The position numbers and the translations under genes are program-made. A stretch of 64,000 bases of DNA. Origin: an uncultured Bacteroidales bacterium. Lineage in GTDB: Bacteria; Bacteroidota; Bacteroidia; Bacteroidales; Bacteroidaceae. Below are positions 33,456 to 42,189 of the stretch, in pieces. The notes beneath the pieces are model-generated. The model worked only from the letters and a program-made list of their open reading frames with translations. It was not told where the DNA came from and searched no databases. The stretch lies in NCBI GenBank assembly GCA_902799685.1, contig CADCBO010000005.1, positions 1-64,000 on the forward strand, read 5' to 3'. Positions within the stretch are counted from its first letter, which is position 1. The number at the start of each line of letters is the position of its first letter.

Positions 33456-33505
33456 ATAATCTTGGTTAAAGGTTTTTGGAGCATAAAGAAGTAATAGTAC
33501 CTTTG
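33456..33505 (+). promoter_or_regulatory. Promoter of propeller copy 8 with the shared upstream box
   Basis: TTTTG (33474-33478), 19 bases, TACCTTTG (33498-33505). The 14-base box ataatcttggttaa is at 33456-33469, immediately before the -33 element, exactly as in front of copy 1. Confidence 0.7.
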
Positions 33506-33537
33506 ATATGATTTACATACATGTATTAGGTGTATAA

Positions 33538-34671
33538 ATGAAAAGGAAACTATTTGCATTTGGAAGTGTTGTATTAAGTCTGGCCAGTATAATGCTAATT
33601 TCGTTTGCATCGTGCGGCAAGGGCAAGTGCATACAGGCCATTCCCGTTGAGGAGGTGAAAGACACATATTTCCTTGATGAGATTGCCGTCAGCCGCAGCT
33701 TTGTGTTGCTTGATGACAGCTCTCTGGACGCGATTGTAGGCGATATTACCCAGGTTATGGTTGATGACGGGCTGATTTTTGTCTCGCACATCCCTAATGC
33801 TAAAGGCAACGATATTGACCAGATAATATCGGTCTATGACAAGGAGGGACGGTTCCTGAACAAGATAGGACAAAGGGGACGTGCCCGGAACGAGTTCTTG
33901 CGCATACGGTCATGGTGTATAGATAAGGATAGCAAAGAGGTTCTGATGTATGACCTGGACGCTTACGCCATAAAGAAATACATGTATGACGGGACTTTCA
34001 TCAGCCAGACCTCAATTCCCAAGGAGATTGATTTGATGAAGCTTTTCCTTACTGACAAAAGGATGTACGTTCAGTCAATGGTTCCCAATGATACATCGGA
34101 TGACTTTATGGAGTTAAAGGAGGATGGTTCATACACGCCATTACTGCCTATGAGGCAGATGGCAACTGACGGAGGCTGGCGCGTGGGTATTGTCAGCCAT
34201 TTTAGAGACCAGGACCTGAAAGATTTCTACCACCTGCGGGCGTTTGACAATATGCTCTACAGGATCTCTGATGGCAAAGCTGACTCATGCGGATATTTTG
34301 AGTTCATTGACGTGCCCCCAGCCAACAAACTGGAGAACCTGACTTTTGATTATCTGATTACCCTGAAGCAGCCCAACGAATGCTATGAGACTCCATCCTA
34401 TTTTGTGGCAAGTGAATTTGAGGCTGCCGATTATGTGTATCAGAAGCCCACAGGCAAATGCACCTGTTACAGGTATGACATAGCCAAGCTGCCCTACCGC
34501 CGCAAGATAGTAGGCGTGGCTGGCGATGTTCTGATAGCCGGCGTTAGCGCATCAGATGCACAGATTGCCCTGAAGGAGCATCCGGAACTCATTCCGGAGC
34601 AGGACAAGGTCATGCTGGAAGCTGTTGCAGGCAGAGAGAATGATGCGTTGGTGTTCTATCACTTGAAATAG
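33538..34671 (+). CDS. 6-bladed beta-propeller lipoprotein (copy 8)
   Basis: A 377-residue lipoprotein (ISFASC). Key segments: SRSFVLLDDSSLDAIVGDITQVMVDDGLIFVSH, IGQRGRARNEFLRIRSWCIDKD and the tail ENDALVFYHLK. The tail is matched by a remnant on the other strand at 34794-34826, so a second copy of this kind once lay there in inverted order. A strong hairpin follows. Confidence 0.8.
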   Translation: MKRKLFAFGSVVLSLASIMLISFASCGKGKCIQAIPVEEVKDTYFLDEIAVSRSFVLLDDSSLDAIVGDITQVMVDDGLIFVSHIPNAKGNDIDQIISVYDKEGRFLNKIGQRGRARNEFLRIRSWCIDKDSKEVLMYDLDAYAIKKYMYDGTFISQTSIPKEIDLMKLFLTDKRMYVQSMVPNDTSDDFMELKEDGSYTPLLPMRQMATDGGWRVGIVSHFRDQDLKDFYHLRAFDNMLYRISDGKADSCGYFEFIDVPPANKLENLTFDYLITLKQPNECYETPSYFVASEFEAADYVYQKPTGKCTCYRYDIAKLPYRRKIVGVAGDVLIAGVSASDAQIALKEHPELIPEQDKVMLEAVAGRENDALVFYHLK

Positions 34672-34729
34672 GCAGAAGAGATATTTTCTCAAACTGCTTT
34701 CTACAAATGGAAACAGATCCTTGTTTGAA

Positions 34730-34786
34730 TATTGAAAAGTCAGCCAGAACCATTGAAATCCATTGATTCTGGCTGAATTTTCAATA
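34730..34786. terminator. Bidirectional hairpin between convergent propeller genes
   Basis: Bases 34730-34749 pair with 34767-34786 with one mismatch. It lies between the stop of copy 8 and the convergent pseudogene. Confidence 0.75.
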
Positions 34787-34793
34787 TACGATT

Positions 34794-35165
34794 CCAGTGA
34801 TAGAACACCAGTGCATCATTCTCCCTATATGCAATGACCTAATCCTTCACTCTCGAATAGAAAAGGACGGGATTGGAGTCATCGAACACATGGATTGCAT
34901 TCAGATCCTGAATGAAGATCAGGTTTTCATCCACGTGTATATCTTTCACTATGCTTACCAACCCATCAATTGAATCTGTACTCAACCGGATTGTTGTCAG
35001 TGAGTCAAACACAGAGAAATAGTCAAAATGCTCAGTACGCTCCTCATGTACCAACGGCACATTTATGGTGACTTCCGCATTTGATTCATGAGGTTGTTTA
35101 CCGCAAGCCAAAACGGCAAAAGCCAATAGCCACAACAATGTTAATTTGGAAAAGGTTCTTTTCAT
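34794..35165 (-). pseudogene. Internally deleted propeller lipoprotein (copy 9)
   Basis: The open frame 34839-35165 gives 108 residues: a lipoprotein signal like that of copy 6 (KLTLLWLLAFAVLAC), the normal first ~85 residues (DSLTTIRLSTDSIDGLVSIVKDIHVDENLIF) and then directly DDSNPVLFYSRVKD, which resembles the C-terminal tail of copies 2 and 3. The middle ~270 residues are missing with frame kept. Beyond the stop, bases 34794-34826 still read ENDALVFYH in another frame, the tail of copy 8. So remnants of two propeller genes are joined here. Confidence 0.65.
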
Positions 35166-35227
35166 TTGGTTGAATATGTTATTTATTGCCAGAGAAAACC
35201 AACCGGTGAATGTGACAAAAAGTAACT

Positions 35228-35638
35228 TTATACAAGATTGAGCTCCGAAATCTCGGAAGCAAAAGCTTTCATAGTTCTTTCTATCCTGGATGCTGTGCGT
35301 TTGGAGGGATGCCTTACGCCTGTGACATAATGACTTAACTGACGTTGGTTTATGCCGGTTATACGCTCCAGTCCCGCCAATGAAAATGCGTATGAGTAGT
35401 AATTAAGGAAAGAAGCCACATCATACTGGAAAACGAACTTGACATTGGGGAATGGTTTGCCTTCTGATGCATAGACACGCTTCAAATCCTCTACTCCAGC
35501 CATGAAATCCTCCTCGGTTTCACGTGCGGTGTTTCCTTCACCTATGCAACCAAATTCACAGTTGTTGCTTGAGATGTAAGCGGAATAATCACCCTTAACA
35601 CCTCTTTCTATTGTTACTTTTACTGTTTTCAAGTTCAT
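35228..35638 (-). CDS. HicB-like protein with helix-turn-helix, no HicA seen
   Basis: The 136-residue product starts with a partial RNase-H-like HicB fold (VTIERGVKGDYSAYISSNNCEFGCIGEGNTARETEEDFMAGVEDL) and ends with an XRE-like helix-turn-helix (LAGLERITGINQRQLSHYVTGVRHPSKRTASRIERTM). HicB antitoxins neutralise HicA mRNA interferases and repress their own promoter. No HicA-sized gene lies on either side, so this is an orphan regulator. TATCTTTG on the minus strand at 35651-35658 is its probable -7 element. Confidence 0.8.
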   Translation of the reverse strand: MNLKTVKVTIERGVKGDYSAYISSNNCEFGCIGEGNTARETEEDFMAGVEDLKRVYASEGKPFPNVKFVFQYDVASFLNYYSYAFSLAGLERITGINQRQLSHYVTGVRHPSKRTASRIERTMKAFASEISELNLV

Positions 35639-35800
35639 TGTATTTCATCGCAAAGATAGTAAAATTAATATCAAATTAAATCATGTTTCTCAAAAAAAAT
35701 GTGTTTCCGGTTTACGCAAGCAAGGTCGTAAAACACGTTTTTCACGATGCTAAGATAGTGAATAATGATGTAATTACGTCTAATAAAAATGGTTAAACGA

Positions 35801-35832
35801 TTTGGAAACGATGAAATAGAGCACTAATTTTG
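35801..35832 (+). promoter_or_regulatory. Promoter of propeller copy 10
   Basis: TTTG (35801-35804), 20 bases, TAATTTTG (35825-35832), 40 bases before the start codon. Confidence 0.65.
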
Positions 35833-35871
35833 AAAGACAAAACCTTATAACTTGATTAGTCCTGTTTCTTT

Positions 35872-36981
35872 ATGAGAAAAGCAGTCCAGTATCTGTGTGT
35901 GGCGATGGTTGCATCACTCATGTTCTCTTGCAGCAGTAAGCCTAACCTTATGCTCCCCACCCGCCAGGTTGATTACCGCAACAAGTCTGAGATAACTATC
36001 AAAGGAAGGCTTGTAATCAATGACGTACTAGGTGCAGAGCGCATGATGGTTTTTGACACTCTCCTGATGGTAACCTGTAATAATCCCGCAAGCCAACTGA
36101 TGGTTTACAGCACCAACACACTACAACCAATAGGCGGTTTCTGCACCCGAGGACGCGCCGGCAATGAGTTTCTACGGCTTTACAGCACAACTGAACAGAG
36201 ATATTACGATGAGAATCATCACGTGATTGTACCTCTGGTTGACTATATGGATGTCATTAAGGAGGTGGATGTTACTGAGTCGCTAAACGAACAACGTACC
36301 GTAATTAAGAAGACCACTGATATAATGCCGTTCGTGGATGCAATTACAGTTTTTATCGATAACGATACAGATAACCGCTTTCTGTACGAACATGCCGTAA
36401 CAACAATCAGGGAAGAAGGAAACAATAGGATACATGAACTTGACCAGACCAGAATCCCTGTTAGAATATCCACGCAAAAGGCCGGTGATGAAATGCAAGA
36501 GATACCGCTGTTCAGGAGAAAGGTTGATGTATCTGACGAGCATTATGTCGTCATGCCATACGCCGCGCTTATAAAAAAACATCCCCAAAGGAATCTCATA
36601 GTATATGAATGCCTTAATATGGATTATCTTCTTTTCATTGATCTGGATGATAATGAGAAGAGTTTTGCCATACACCAAAAAGGCTCGACAACCTTTGACG
36701 ACACTTACATTGATTCCGGCGAATACTTTATAGGCTGTGCCACAGCTACAGATTATCTGTTTGTTTTATACTACCACGGCGACTACACTCTTAAAAACAA
36801 GGACTCAGGCCAAATGCTACCGGAACTTTTGGCGTTTGACTGGACAGGAAACCTGATAAAGAGTTTCAAGATGGACAGAGAGATTTTCGGCCTGGCTTAT
36901 GACGAACTTCACAAAATCCTGTTCTGCTTAAACACTACAGAGGATCTGTATGCCTATGACTTGAACGGAATGATACCCTGA
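35872..36981 (+). CDS. BF3164-type 6-bladed beta-propeller lipoprotein (copy 10)
   Basis: A 369-residue lipoprotein (LMFSC-SSK). TRGRAGNEFLRLYSTTEQRYYDENHHVIVPLVDYMDVIKEVDVTESL is close to copy 4, as are KKHPQRNLIVYE, YLLFIDLDDNEKSFAIHQKGSTTFDD and the end TTEDLYAYDLNGMIP. Copy 4 and copy 10 are the closest pair in the array. It begins a two-gene unit with copy 11. Confidence 0.8.
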   Translation: MRKAVQYLCVAMVASLMFSCSSKPNLMLPTRQVDYRNKSEITIKGRLVINDVLGAERMMVFDTLLMVTCNNPASQLMVYSTNTLQPIGGFCTRGRAGNEFLRLYSTTEQRYYDENHHVIVPLVDYMDVIKEVDVTESLNEQRTVIKKTTDIMPFVDAITVFIDNDTDNRFLYEHAVTTIREEGNNRIHELDQTRIPVRISTQKAGDEMQEIPLFRRKVDVSDEHYVVMPYAALIKKHPQRNLIVYECLNMDYLLFIDLDDNEKSFAIHQKGSTTFDDTYIDSGEYFIGCATATDYLFVLYYHGDYTLKNKDSGQMLPELLAFDWTGNLIKSFKMDREIFGLAYDELHKILFCLNTTEDLYAYDLNGMIP

Positions 36982-37049
36982 TATTCTTTCACTTGTAATA
37001 ACAAATCAGCACCTTTCACGTTTCTTTACTACAACATTATAAATTATTT

Positions 37050-38213
37050 ATGAAAAGTCTTTTTCACTCAGTCATTCTTGCTGCATCAATACTATTAGCA
37101 TTATCCGTTGTCTCCTGCAAGGAAAAGAATAACAACGAATACTACACCCCGCGTGAGATTACGGCCGCTACTGATGTACCCAAGTACAATCTGAAGCTGA
37201 ACCGCATTGATTTGGAATGCTTTGGAGTACACGATATCATAGCCGTAGATTCCATGATTGTGGCTATAACCAGCAACACGCAGTCATTGATTCAGGTTTT
37301 TGACTATTCAGGCAAGCCCATAGCTATGCTGTCGCCCAGCGGACGTGCAGGAAACGAGTTCCTTCAGGTCTATTACACCAATCAGAACGTCATGATAGAC
37401 GGTGACAGGTATCTGTATGTGGGAGATCATGATAATCTTTATCTGTACAACCTTTCCGGTTCCATCAGGAACGGAGCAAACCTCAAGCCGCAAAAGCTGT
37501 TGAAGATCCCTGATTACAGAGACAGAGCCAACGGTTTCAACATACTGTTTCGCAGCGACGGATCTTATTTTCAATACACAGGAGCAACCTATGATGAAAT
37601 TATTCTTTCGGCCACTGATTACACCATCAATCCTGACGGCAGTATTTCCATAAACAATATGCCCGAATTTGAATACAATCCCCCAACATACACTCTTGTA
37701 AAACCGGACAGCAGCATCACGACATTTGACATATATCCTCAACTCCCTGATTTCAAGGAGGATATCTGGGCACAAAGACTTTATCATTCTAACGTAAGAT
37801 TGTCCCATGACGGCCAGAAGGTAGTTGTTGTGGATGCAAATCAGGACCGAATGACTTTCATCGACCTTGAAACCGGCGATATGTTCGGCGTAAGAGGTCC
37901 CGATTTTATAGATTTTGTTGATATCGTAGATACGGGAAGTCCCTCAAAGATAGTTGAAGGAGTTTGGCAGGTAGTAACCTACGGGGATCACATTTATGTG
38001 CTCTATGACCATAATACCATCTATGAAGAGGCTCATGAAAACAAGCCCGCAAATACCACCATCCGCGTATTCACTTGGGACGGAGAGTTTATAGCAGACC
38101 TCATCCCCGATGCCCCTATCGACAATTTCTACATCGATGACAAAACCGGCAAGCTCATAGCCACAGACGATGACGAGCAGTTCTATATAGCTGACTTGCA
38201 AACACAATGGTAA
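37050..38213 (+). CDS. BF3164-like propeller lipoprotein (copy 11)
   Basis: A 387-residue lipoprotein (LSVVSC-KEKNN, a charged patch after Cys). LSPSGRAGNEFLQVYYTNQN, VVVVDANQDRMTFIDLETGD and IRVFTWDGEFIADLIPD mark the family. It takes the same place after copy 10 as copy 5 after copy 4 and is the right-hand end of the array; rho follows in the same direction. Confidence 0.78.
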   Translation: MKSLFHSVILAASILLALSVVSCKEKNNNEYYTPREITAATDVPKYNLKLNRIDLECFGVHDIIAVDSMIVAITSNTQSLIQVFDYSGKPIAMLSPSGRAGNEFLQVYYTNQNVMIDGDRYLYVGDHDNLYLYNLSGSIRNGANLKPQKLLKIPDYRDRANGFNILFRSDGSYFQYTGATYDEIILSATDYTINPDGSISINNMPEFEYNPPTYTLVKPDSSITTFDIYPQLPDFKEDIWAQRLYHSNVRLSHDGQKVVVVDANQDRMTFIDLETGDMFGVRGPDFIDFVDIVDTGSPSKIVEGVWQVVTYGDHIYVLYDHNTIYEEAHENKPANTTIRVFTWDGEFIADLIPDAPIDNFYIDDKTGKLIATDDDEQFYIADLQTQW

Positions 38214-38252
38214 AAAAACATCGCCTAAGTATTTCTTATCGGAATTTTACTG

Positions 38253-38397
38253 TATCTTTGCACCCGTAAGCCGCAATACAGTCCTGTTCAAGGATTATCG
38301 ATAGCGGTGTTCAATCCGATTTTTCATATACTCATACCTTACGTAATATCAATGCGCACGCTGTGCGTTATAGGTATTGCAAAGGTCCAATAAAACA
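38253..38397 (+). promoter_or_regulatory. rho promoter element and long leader
   Basis: TATCTTTG is at 38253-38260, leaving a leader of about 130 bases. It includes a short GC-rich hairpin (atgcgcac..gtgcgttat, 38351-38370). rho genes are often autoregulated through their leaders; nothing here proves it. Confidence 0.5.
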
Positions 38398-40401
38398 ATG
38401 TACGACATACTGCAATTAAAGAGCAAGAGTCTGGAAGAGCTCCAGGCCATTGCAAAGGAGATGGGCATCAAGGCCAAGGATGACAAGAACCAGCTGGTGT
38501 ATGACATTCTGGATGAGCAGGCTATATCGGCCGCCAAGAACAAGCCCGAAAAAGAGCGCCGCGACCGTAAGAAGGTGGCCCGCAAGAATGCGCCAGAGAA
38601 AGTCTATACCGCCGATGAGAACGGCAAGGCCAAGTCCCTTGAAAAGAAAGACAATGCCACCAAGCCCGAACAAAAAGAGCCAAAGGAAGTAAAGGAGGCC
38701 GAAAAGCCGCAGGCAGTCAAGGATGACAAGCCACAGCAGGAAGCTGCTCCGGCATCACAAGGCAAGAAAAAGCGTGGCCGCCCGGCAAGCAAGCAGGCCA
38801 ATGCAAAGACACCTGAACAGGAGCAGTCTGCCAAACAACCGGCAACTGTAGAGGAACCGAAGGAGGAACTCCCCCAGCCCGCACCACAGGCTAACGCGTC
38901 AAAGCGTCGTGGCCGTCCGCGCAAGCAACAGGTTGAGGTTCCTCTGCCCGAGATAGATGATGAGAATGTAACCCAGGCTGTTTCTGACAATTTTGATTCT
39001 GATGAAGAGCCTGTTCAGAGGCCTGTTGAAGCCGCACCTCTGCGTCAGGAGCCCGTTCAGGAAGATTTCCAGGAACAGCAGGAGCAATCCCGTCAGGAAC
39101 AGTTCCGCGGAGAACAGCCCTACCAGCAGAACGGACAACAGAACGGACAGCGCCAGCAGAATGGACAGCAGAACAATCAGCGCCAGCAGAACCAGAATAA
39201 TCAGCAGAACCAGAACAACCAGAACAACCAGAACGGACAGCAGTTCCAGCAGAACCGCCGCCAGGAGGAGCGCATGTATGACTTTGGTGACGTACTGCGC
39301 GGTGAAGGCGTTCTGGAGATCATGCCCGATAACTACGGATTCCTGCGTTCATCGGACTACAACTATCTGGCATCGCCCGATGACATTTACGTATCACAGT
39401 CACAGATCAAATTGTTCGGCCTTAAGACAGGTGACGTTGTGGAGGGTGTCATCCGTCCGCCGCGTGAAGGTGAGAAGTATTTTCCGCTGGTCAAGGTGTT
39501 CCGCATAAACGGTCTGGAGCCCTCTGTAGCACGTGACCGCGTTCCGTTTGAGCACCTTACCCCACTCTTCCCGGATGAGAAATTCACCCTGTGCAACGGC
39601 AAGAATGATAACCTGTCGGCCCGCGTGGTTGATATGTTCGCTCCCATAGGTAAGGGACAGCGCGCCCTGATAGTTGCCCAGCCCAAGACCGGTAAGACAA
39701 TACTGCTCAAGGATATTGCAAACTCAATTGCTGCCAATCATCCCGAGGCTTACATGATAATGCTGCTCATTGATGAGCGCCCCGAGGAGGTTACCGATAT
39801 GGCCCGCAGCGTAAAGGCCGAGGTCATTGCATCAACATTCGATGAGCCCGCCGAGCATCACGTGAAGATTGCCAGCATCGTCATTGAGAAGGCCAAGCGC
39901 ATGGTTGAGTGCGGACACGATGTTGTGATATTCCTGGACTCGATAACCCGTCTGGCACGCGCCTACAACACCGTAGCACCGGCATCAGGCAAGGTACTCT
40001 CAGGTGGTGTCGATGCCAATGCACTGCACAAGCCCAAGCGTTTCTTTGGAGCCGCACGTAATATTGAAAACGGCGGATCACTCACAATCGTGGCAACCGC
40101 CCTTATCGATACCGGCTCCAAGATGGATGAGGTTATCTTTGAGGAGTTCAAGGGTACCGGTAACATGGAGCTCCAGCTGGACCGCAACCTGAGCAACAAG
40201 CGTATATTCCCGGCCGTGAACATAGTGGCATCAAGCACACGCCGCGACGATTTGCTGCTTGACCAGACCACTCTGGACCGCATGTGGATACTGCGCAAGT
40301 ACCTTAGCGACATGAATCCCATCGAGGCAATGGAGTTCGTCAAAGACCGTCTTGAAAACACTCAAGACAACGCGGAATTCCTTGCCAGCATGAATTCCTG
40401 A
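38398..40401 (+). CDS. rho: Transcription termination factor Rho with Q/N-rich insert
   Basis: The 667-residue protein is the RNA-dependent ATPase that ends transcription. Residues 1-40 are the Rho N-terminal SAP-like domain ([20 protein letters not shown]). About residues 45-300 are a disordered, first Lys/Pro/Glu- then Gln/Asn-rich insert. The RNA-binding cold-shock domain begins [17 protein letters not shown], and the ATPase has Walker A QPKTGKT, Walker [12 protein letters not shown] and the R-loop region. Length exceeds E. coli Rho (419) by the insert. Published work on Bacteroides thetaiotaomicron links such an insert to Rho condensates. ATG 38398 gives [10 protein letters not shown]. 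Confidence 0.97.
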   Translation: MYDILQLKSKSLEELQAIAKEMGIKAKDDKNQLVYDILDEQAISAAKNKPEKERRDRKKVARKNAPEKVYTADENGKAKSLEKKDNATKPEQKEPKEVKEAEKPQAVKDDKPQQEAAPASQGKKKRGRPASKQANAKTPEQEQSAKQPATVEEPKEELPQPAPQANASKRRGRPRKQQVEVPLPEIDDENVTQAVSDNFDSDEEPVQRPVEAAPLRQEPVQEDFQEQQEQSRQEQFRGEQPYQQNGQQNGQRQQNGQQNNQRQQNQNNQQNQNNQNNQNGQQFQQNRRQEERMYDFGDVLRGEGVLEIMPDNYGFLRSSDYNYLASPDDIYVSQSQIKLFGLKTGDVVEGVIRPPREGEKYFPLVKVFRINGLEPSVARDRVPFEHLTPLFPDEKFTLCNGKNDNLSARVVDMFAPIGKGQRALIVAQPKTGKTILLKDIANSIAANHPEAYMIMLLIDERPEEVTDMARSVKAEVIASTFDEPAEHHVKIASIVIEKAKRMVECGHDVVIFLDSITRLARAYNTVAPASGKVLSGGVDANALHKPKRFFGAARNIENGGSLTIVATALIDTGSKMDEVIFEEFKGTGNMELQLDRNLSNKRIFPAVNIVASSTRRDDLLLDQTTLDRMWILRKYLSDMNPIEAMEFVKDRLENTQDNAEFLASMNS

Positions 40402-40414
40402 CCCGGTGCACAAA

Positions 40415-40534
40415 GGGGCACAAAAGGGACGGTTCTTATTGTGCCCTTATGACACTTTAAGAACCGTCCCTAATTTATTACTATTAGCTGATTAACTCAA
40501 AAGGGCACAATAAGAACCGTCCCTTTTGTGCCCC
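40415..40534. repeat. 34-bp perfect inverted repeat between rho and the DUF3127 gene
   Basis: Arm 40415-40448 is the exact complement of 40501-40534. The 52-base centre contains a third partial copy (aagaaccgtccc, 40459-40470) which could pair with the left arm instead. It fills the space between two convergent genes and ends directly at the stop codon of the second one, so it can serve as a two-way terminator. Confidence 0.85.
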
Positions 40535-40915
40535 TCAGAACGGCAGATCATCCTTTTCATTTGAGGGAGCGAAGGGATCCGGAGCAGCAGGTGCTGCAGC
40601 GGCTGAAGCGTAGGGCTGTGCTGCAGGAGCAGCGCCGTTCACGTCATGACTTACGCGCCAGGCGCGGATATCGTTATACCAGCGGCCGTTGAACTCGCGG
40701 GCGTTGATATCGAAACTGACCACTACCTCATCACCTATGTTGATGGCGGCCTGCTGTATCTTGTCCTCACCAAAGATGCTGAACATCATCTTCTTGGGAT
40801 ACTGCTCGCCGATTGTCTCCAATACGTACTCCTGAATTTTCCACGGATTGCCTGATGCCTTGGCCACACCTGAACGGGGCTCAAGGACTGCGATAATTTT
40901 ACCTGTGATATCCAT
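40535..40915 (-). CDS. DUF3127 family protein (OB-fold-like)
   Basis: The 126-residue product follows DUF3127: MDITGKIIAVLEPRSGVAKASGNPWKIQEYVLET, KMMFSIFGEDKI, VSFDINAREFNGRWYNDIRAWRV, and an Ala/Pro-rich tail ending DDLPF. The acidic, hydrophobic C-terminal tip is like that of single-stranded-DNA-binding proteins, and the family is thought to have an OB fold. It converges with rho. Confidence 0.88.
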   Translation of the reverse strand: MDITGKIIAVLEPRSGVAKASGNPWKIQEYVLETIGEQYPKKMMFSIFGEDKIQQAAINIGDEVVVSFDINAREFNGRWYNDIRAWRVSHDVNGAAPAAQPYASAAAAPAAPDPFAPSNEKDDLPF

Positions 40916-41017
40916 TATTCTATTGTGTTTGAAAAAGTTTTCCGCGAATTTAAGTCATTTCCCTTTTCCGCCCCACATTTTTACATTTAATTTTTCCACA
41001 TTACCGTTACTTTTCAT

Positions 41018-41025
41018 TATCTTTG
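41018..41025 (+). promoter_or_regulatory. dnaN -7 element (TATCTTTG)
   Basis: An exact TAnnTTTG match 39 bases before dnaN. No clear -33 element. Confidence 0.5.
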
Positions 41026-41064
41026 TGAGACGCACAAACTGATAAATAACAAAACAGATCATAT

Positions 41065-42189
41065 ATGAATTTCACAGTATCAAGTCAGGCTCTTTCAAGC
41101 CGTCTGCAGGCCATCAGCCGCGTAATTAACCCTAAAGCTATCTACCCAATCCTTGAGGATTTCCTGTTCCGTATAGAGGAAGGAAAACTGACCGTAACCG
41201 CTGCCGACAACGACACCACTCTGGAGACCGTTGTCGATATAGTGGAGTCCGATAATGACGGCCAGATTGCACTGCCCGCCAAGACCCTTCTGGATGCCCT
41301 CAAGGAGATTCCTGAGCAGCCGCTAAAGTTCATGGTGAATGACAGCACCTATGAGGTGACCGTGAAATACCAGAACGGTGAGTACCAGCTGGTAGGCCAG
41401 AACGCCGATGAATACCCTACCCCCGCAGTACTCAAGGAAGATGCCGTATCGCTTACCCTGTCTGCCCAGATAGTTTCCGACGGTCTGGCACGCACCATAT
41501 TCGCCACTGCCGATGACGAACTCCGTCCCGTCATGAACGGCATATTCTTTGACATAAATGAAGAGGGCGCCACATTCGTTGCTTCCGACGGCCACAAGCT
41601 GGTTTGCAACCGCAACAGCAACGTAAAGGCCGACGGCAAGTCATCTTTCATACTGCCCAAGAAACCCGCGTCACTGTTCCGCTCACTAATAAGCAAGGAG
41701 GCCGAGGAGATAACAATAGAGTTTGACAGCCGCATAGCACGTTTCTCACTTCCTGAGTTCCGCATGGTTTGCCGCCTTATCGATGGCCGCTATCCCAACT
41801 ACGCATCGGTAATACCTCAGAACAATCCGCATCACCTGATTATGGACCGCCAGACCATGGTTACCGCACTGCGCCGCGTATCGGTGTTCTCACCTGCCAG
41901 CAGCGGTCTTATCAAGCTGCGCATAGAGAAAGACAAGGTTGACATATCAGCACAGGATATAGATTTCTCAACATCGGCCAAGGAGAGTCTCACATGCCAG
42001 TATGAAGGCGTTCCCATGAGCATAGGTTTCAAGGCTGCCTTCCTGATTGACATCCTGAACAACATACCCAGCCAGGAGATAACCATCCAGCTGGCTGATC
42101 CTTCACGCGCAGGCGTGATCGTTCCTACCGAGCAGGCTCAGGGCGAGAATCTGCTCATGTTGCTTATGCCAATGGTTCTGAACGACTGA
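41065..42189 (+). CDS. dnaN: DNA polymerase III beta subunit (sliding clamp)
   Basis: The 374-residue protein has the three-part clamp fold: MNFTVSSQALSSRLQAISRVINPKAIYPILEDFLF, DGLARTIFATADDELRPVMNGIFFD, and the C-terminal ENLLMLLMPMVLND. It encircles DNA and holds polymerase and repair enzymes. It shares one base with the downstream exonuclease gene and starts a compact replication/repair operon up to rlmB. Confidence 0.97.
   Translation: MNFTVSSQALSSRLQAISRVINPKAIYPILEDFLFRIEEGKLTVTAADNDTTLETVVDIVESDNDGQIALPAKTLLDALKEIPEQPLKFMVNDSTYEVTVKYQNGEYQLVGQNADEYPTPAVLKEDAVSLTLSAQIVSDGLARTIFATADDELRPVMNGIFFDINEEGATFVASDGHKLVCNRNSNVKADGKSSFILPKKPASLFRSLISKEAEEITIEFDSRIARFSLPEFRMVCRLIDGRYPNYASVIPQNNPHHLIMDRQTMVTALRRVSVFSPASSGLIKLRIEKDKVDISAQDIDFSTSAKESLTCQYEGVPMSIGFKAAFLIDILNNIPSQEITIQLADPSRAGVIVPTEQAQGENLLMLLMPMVLND

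Noticed and set aside
15618-38213. NVEALA-type peptide genes expected near BF3164 lipoproteins
   Set aside because: I looked for small genes with that motif between the propeller genes and did not see one.
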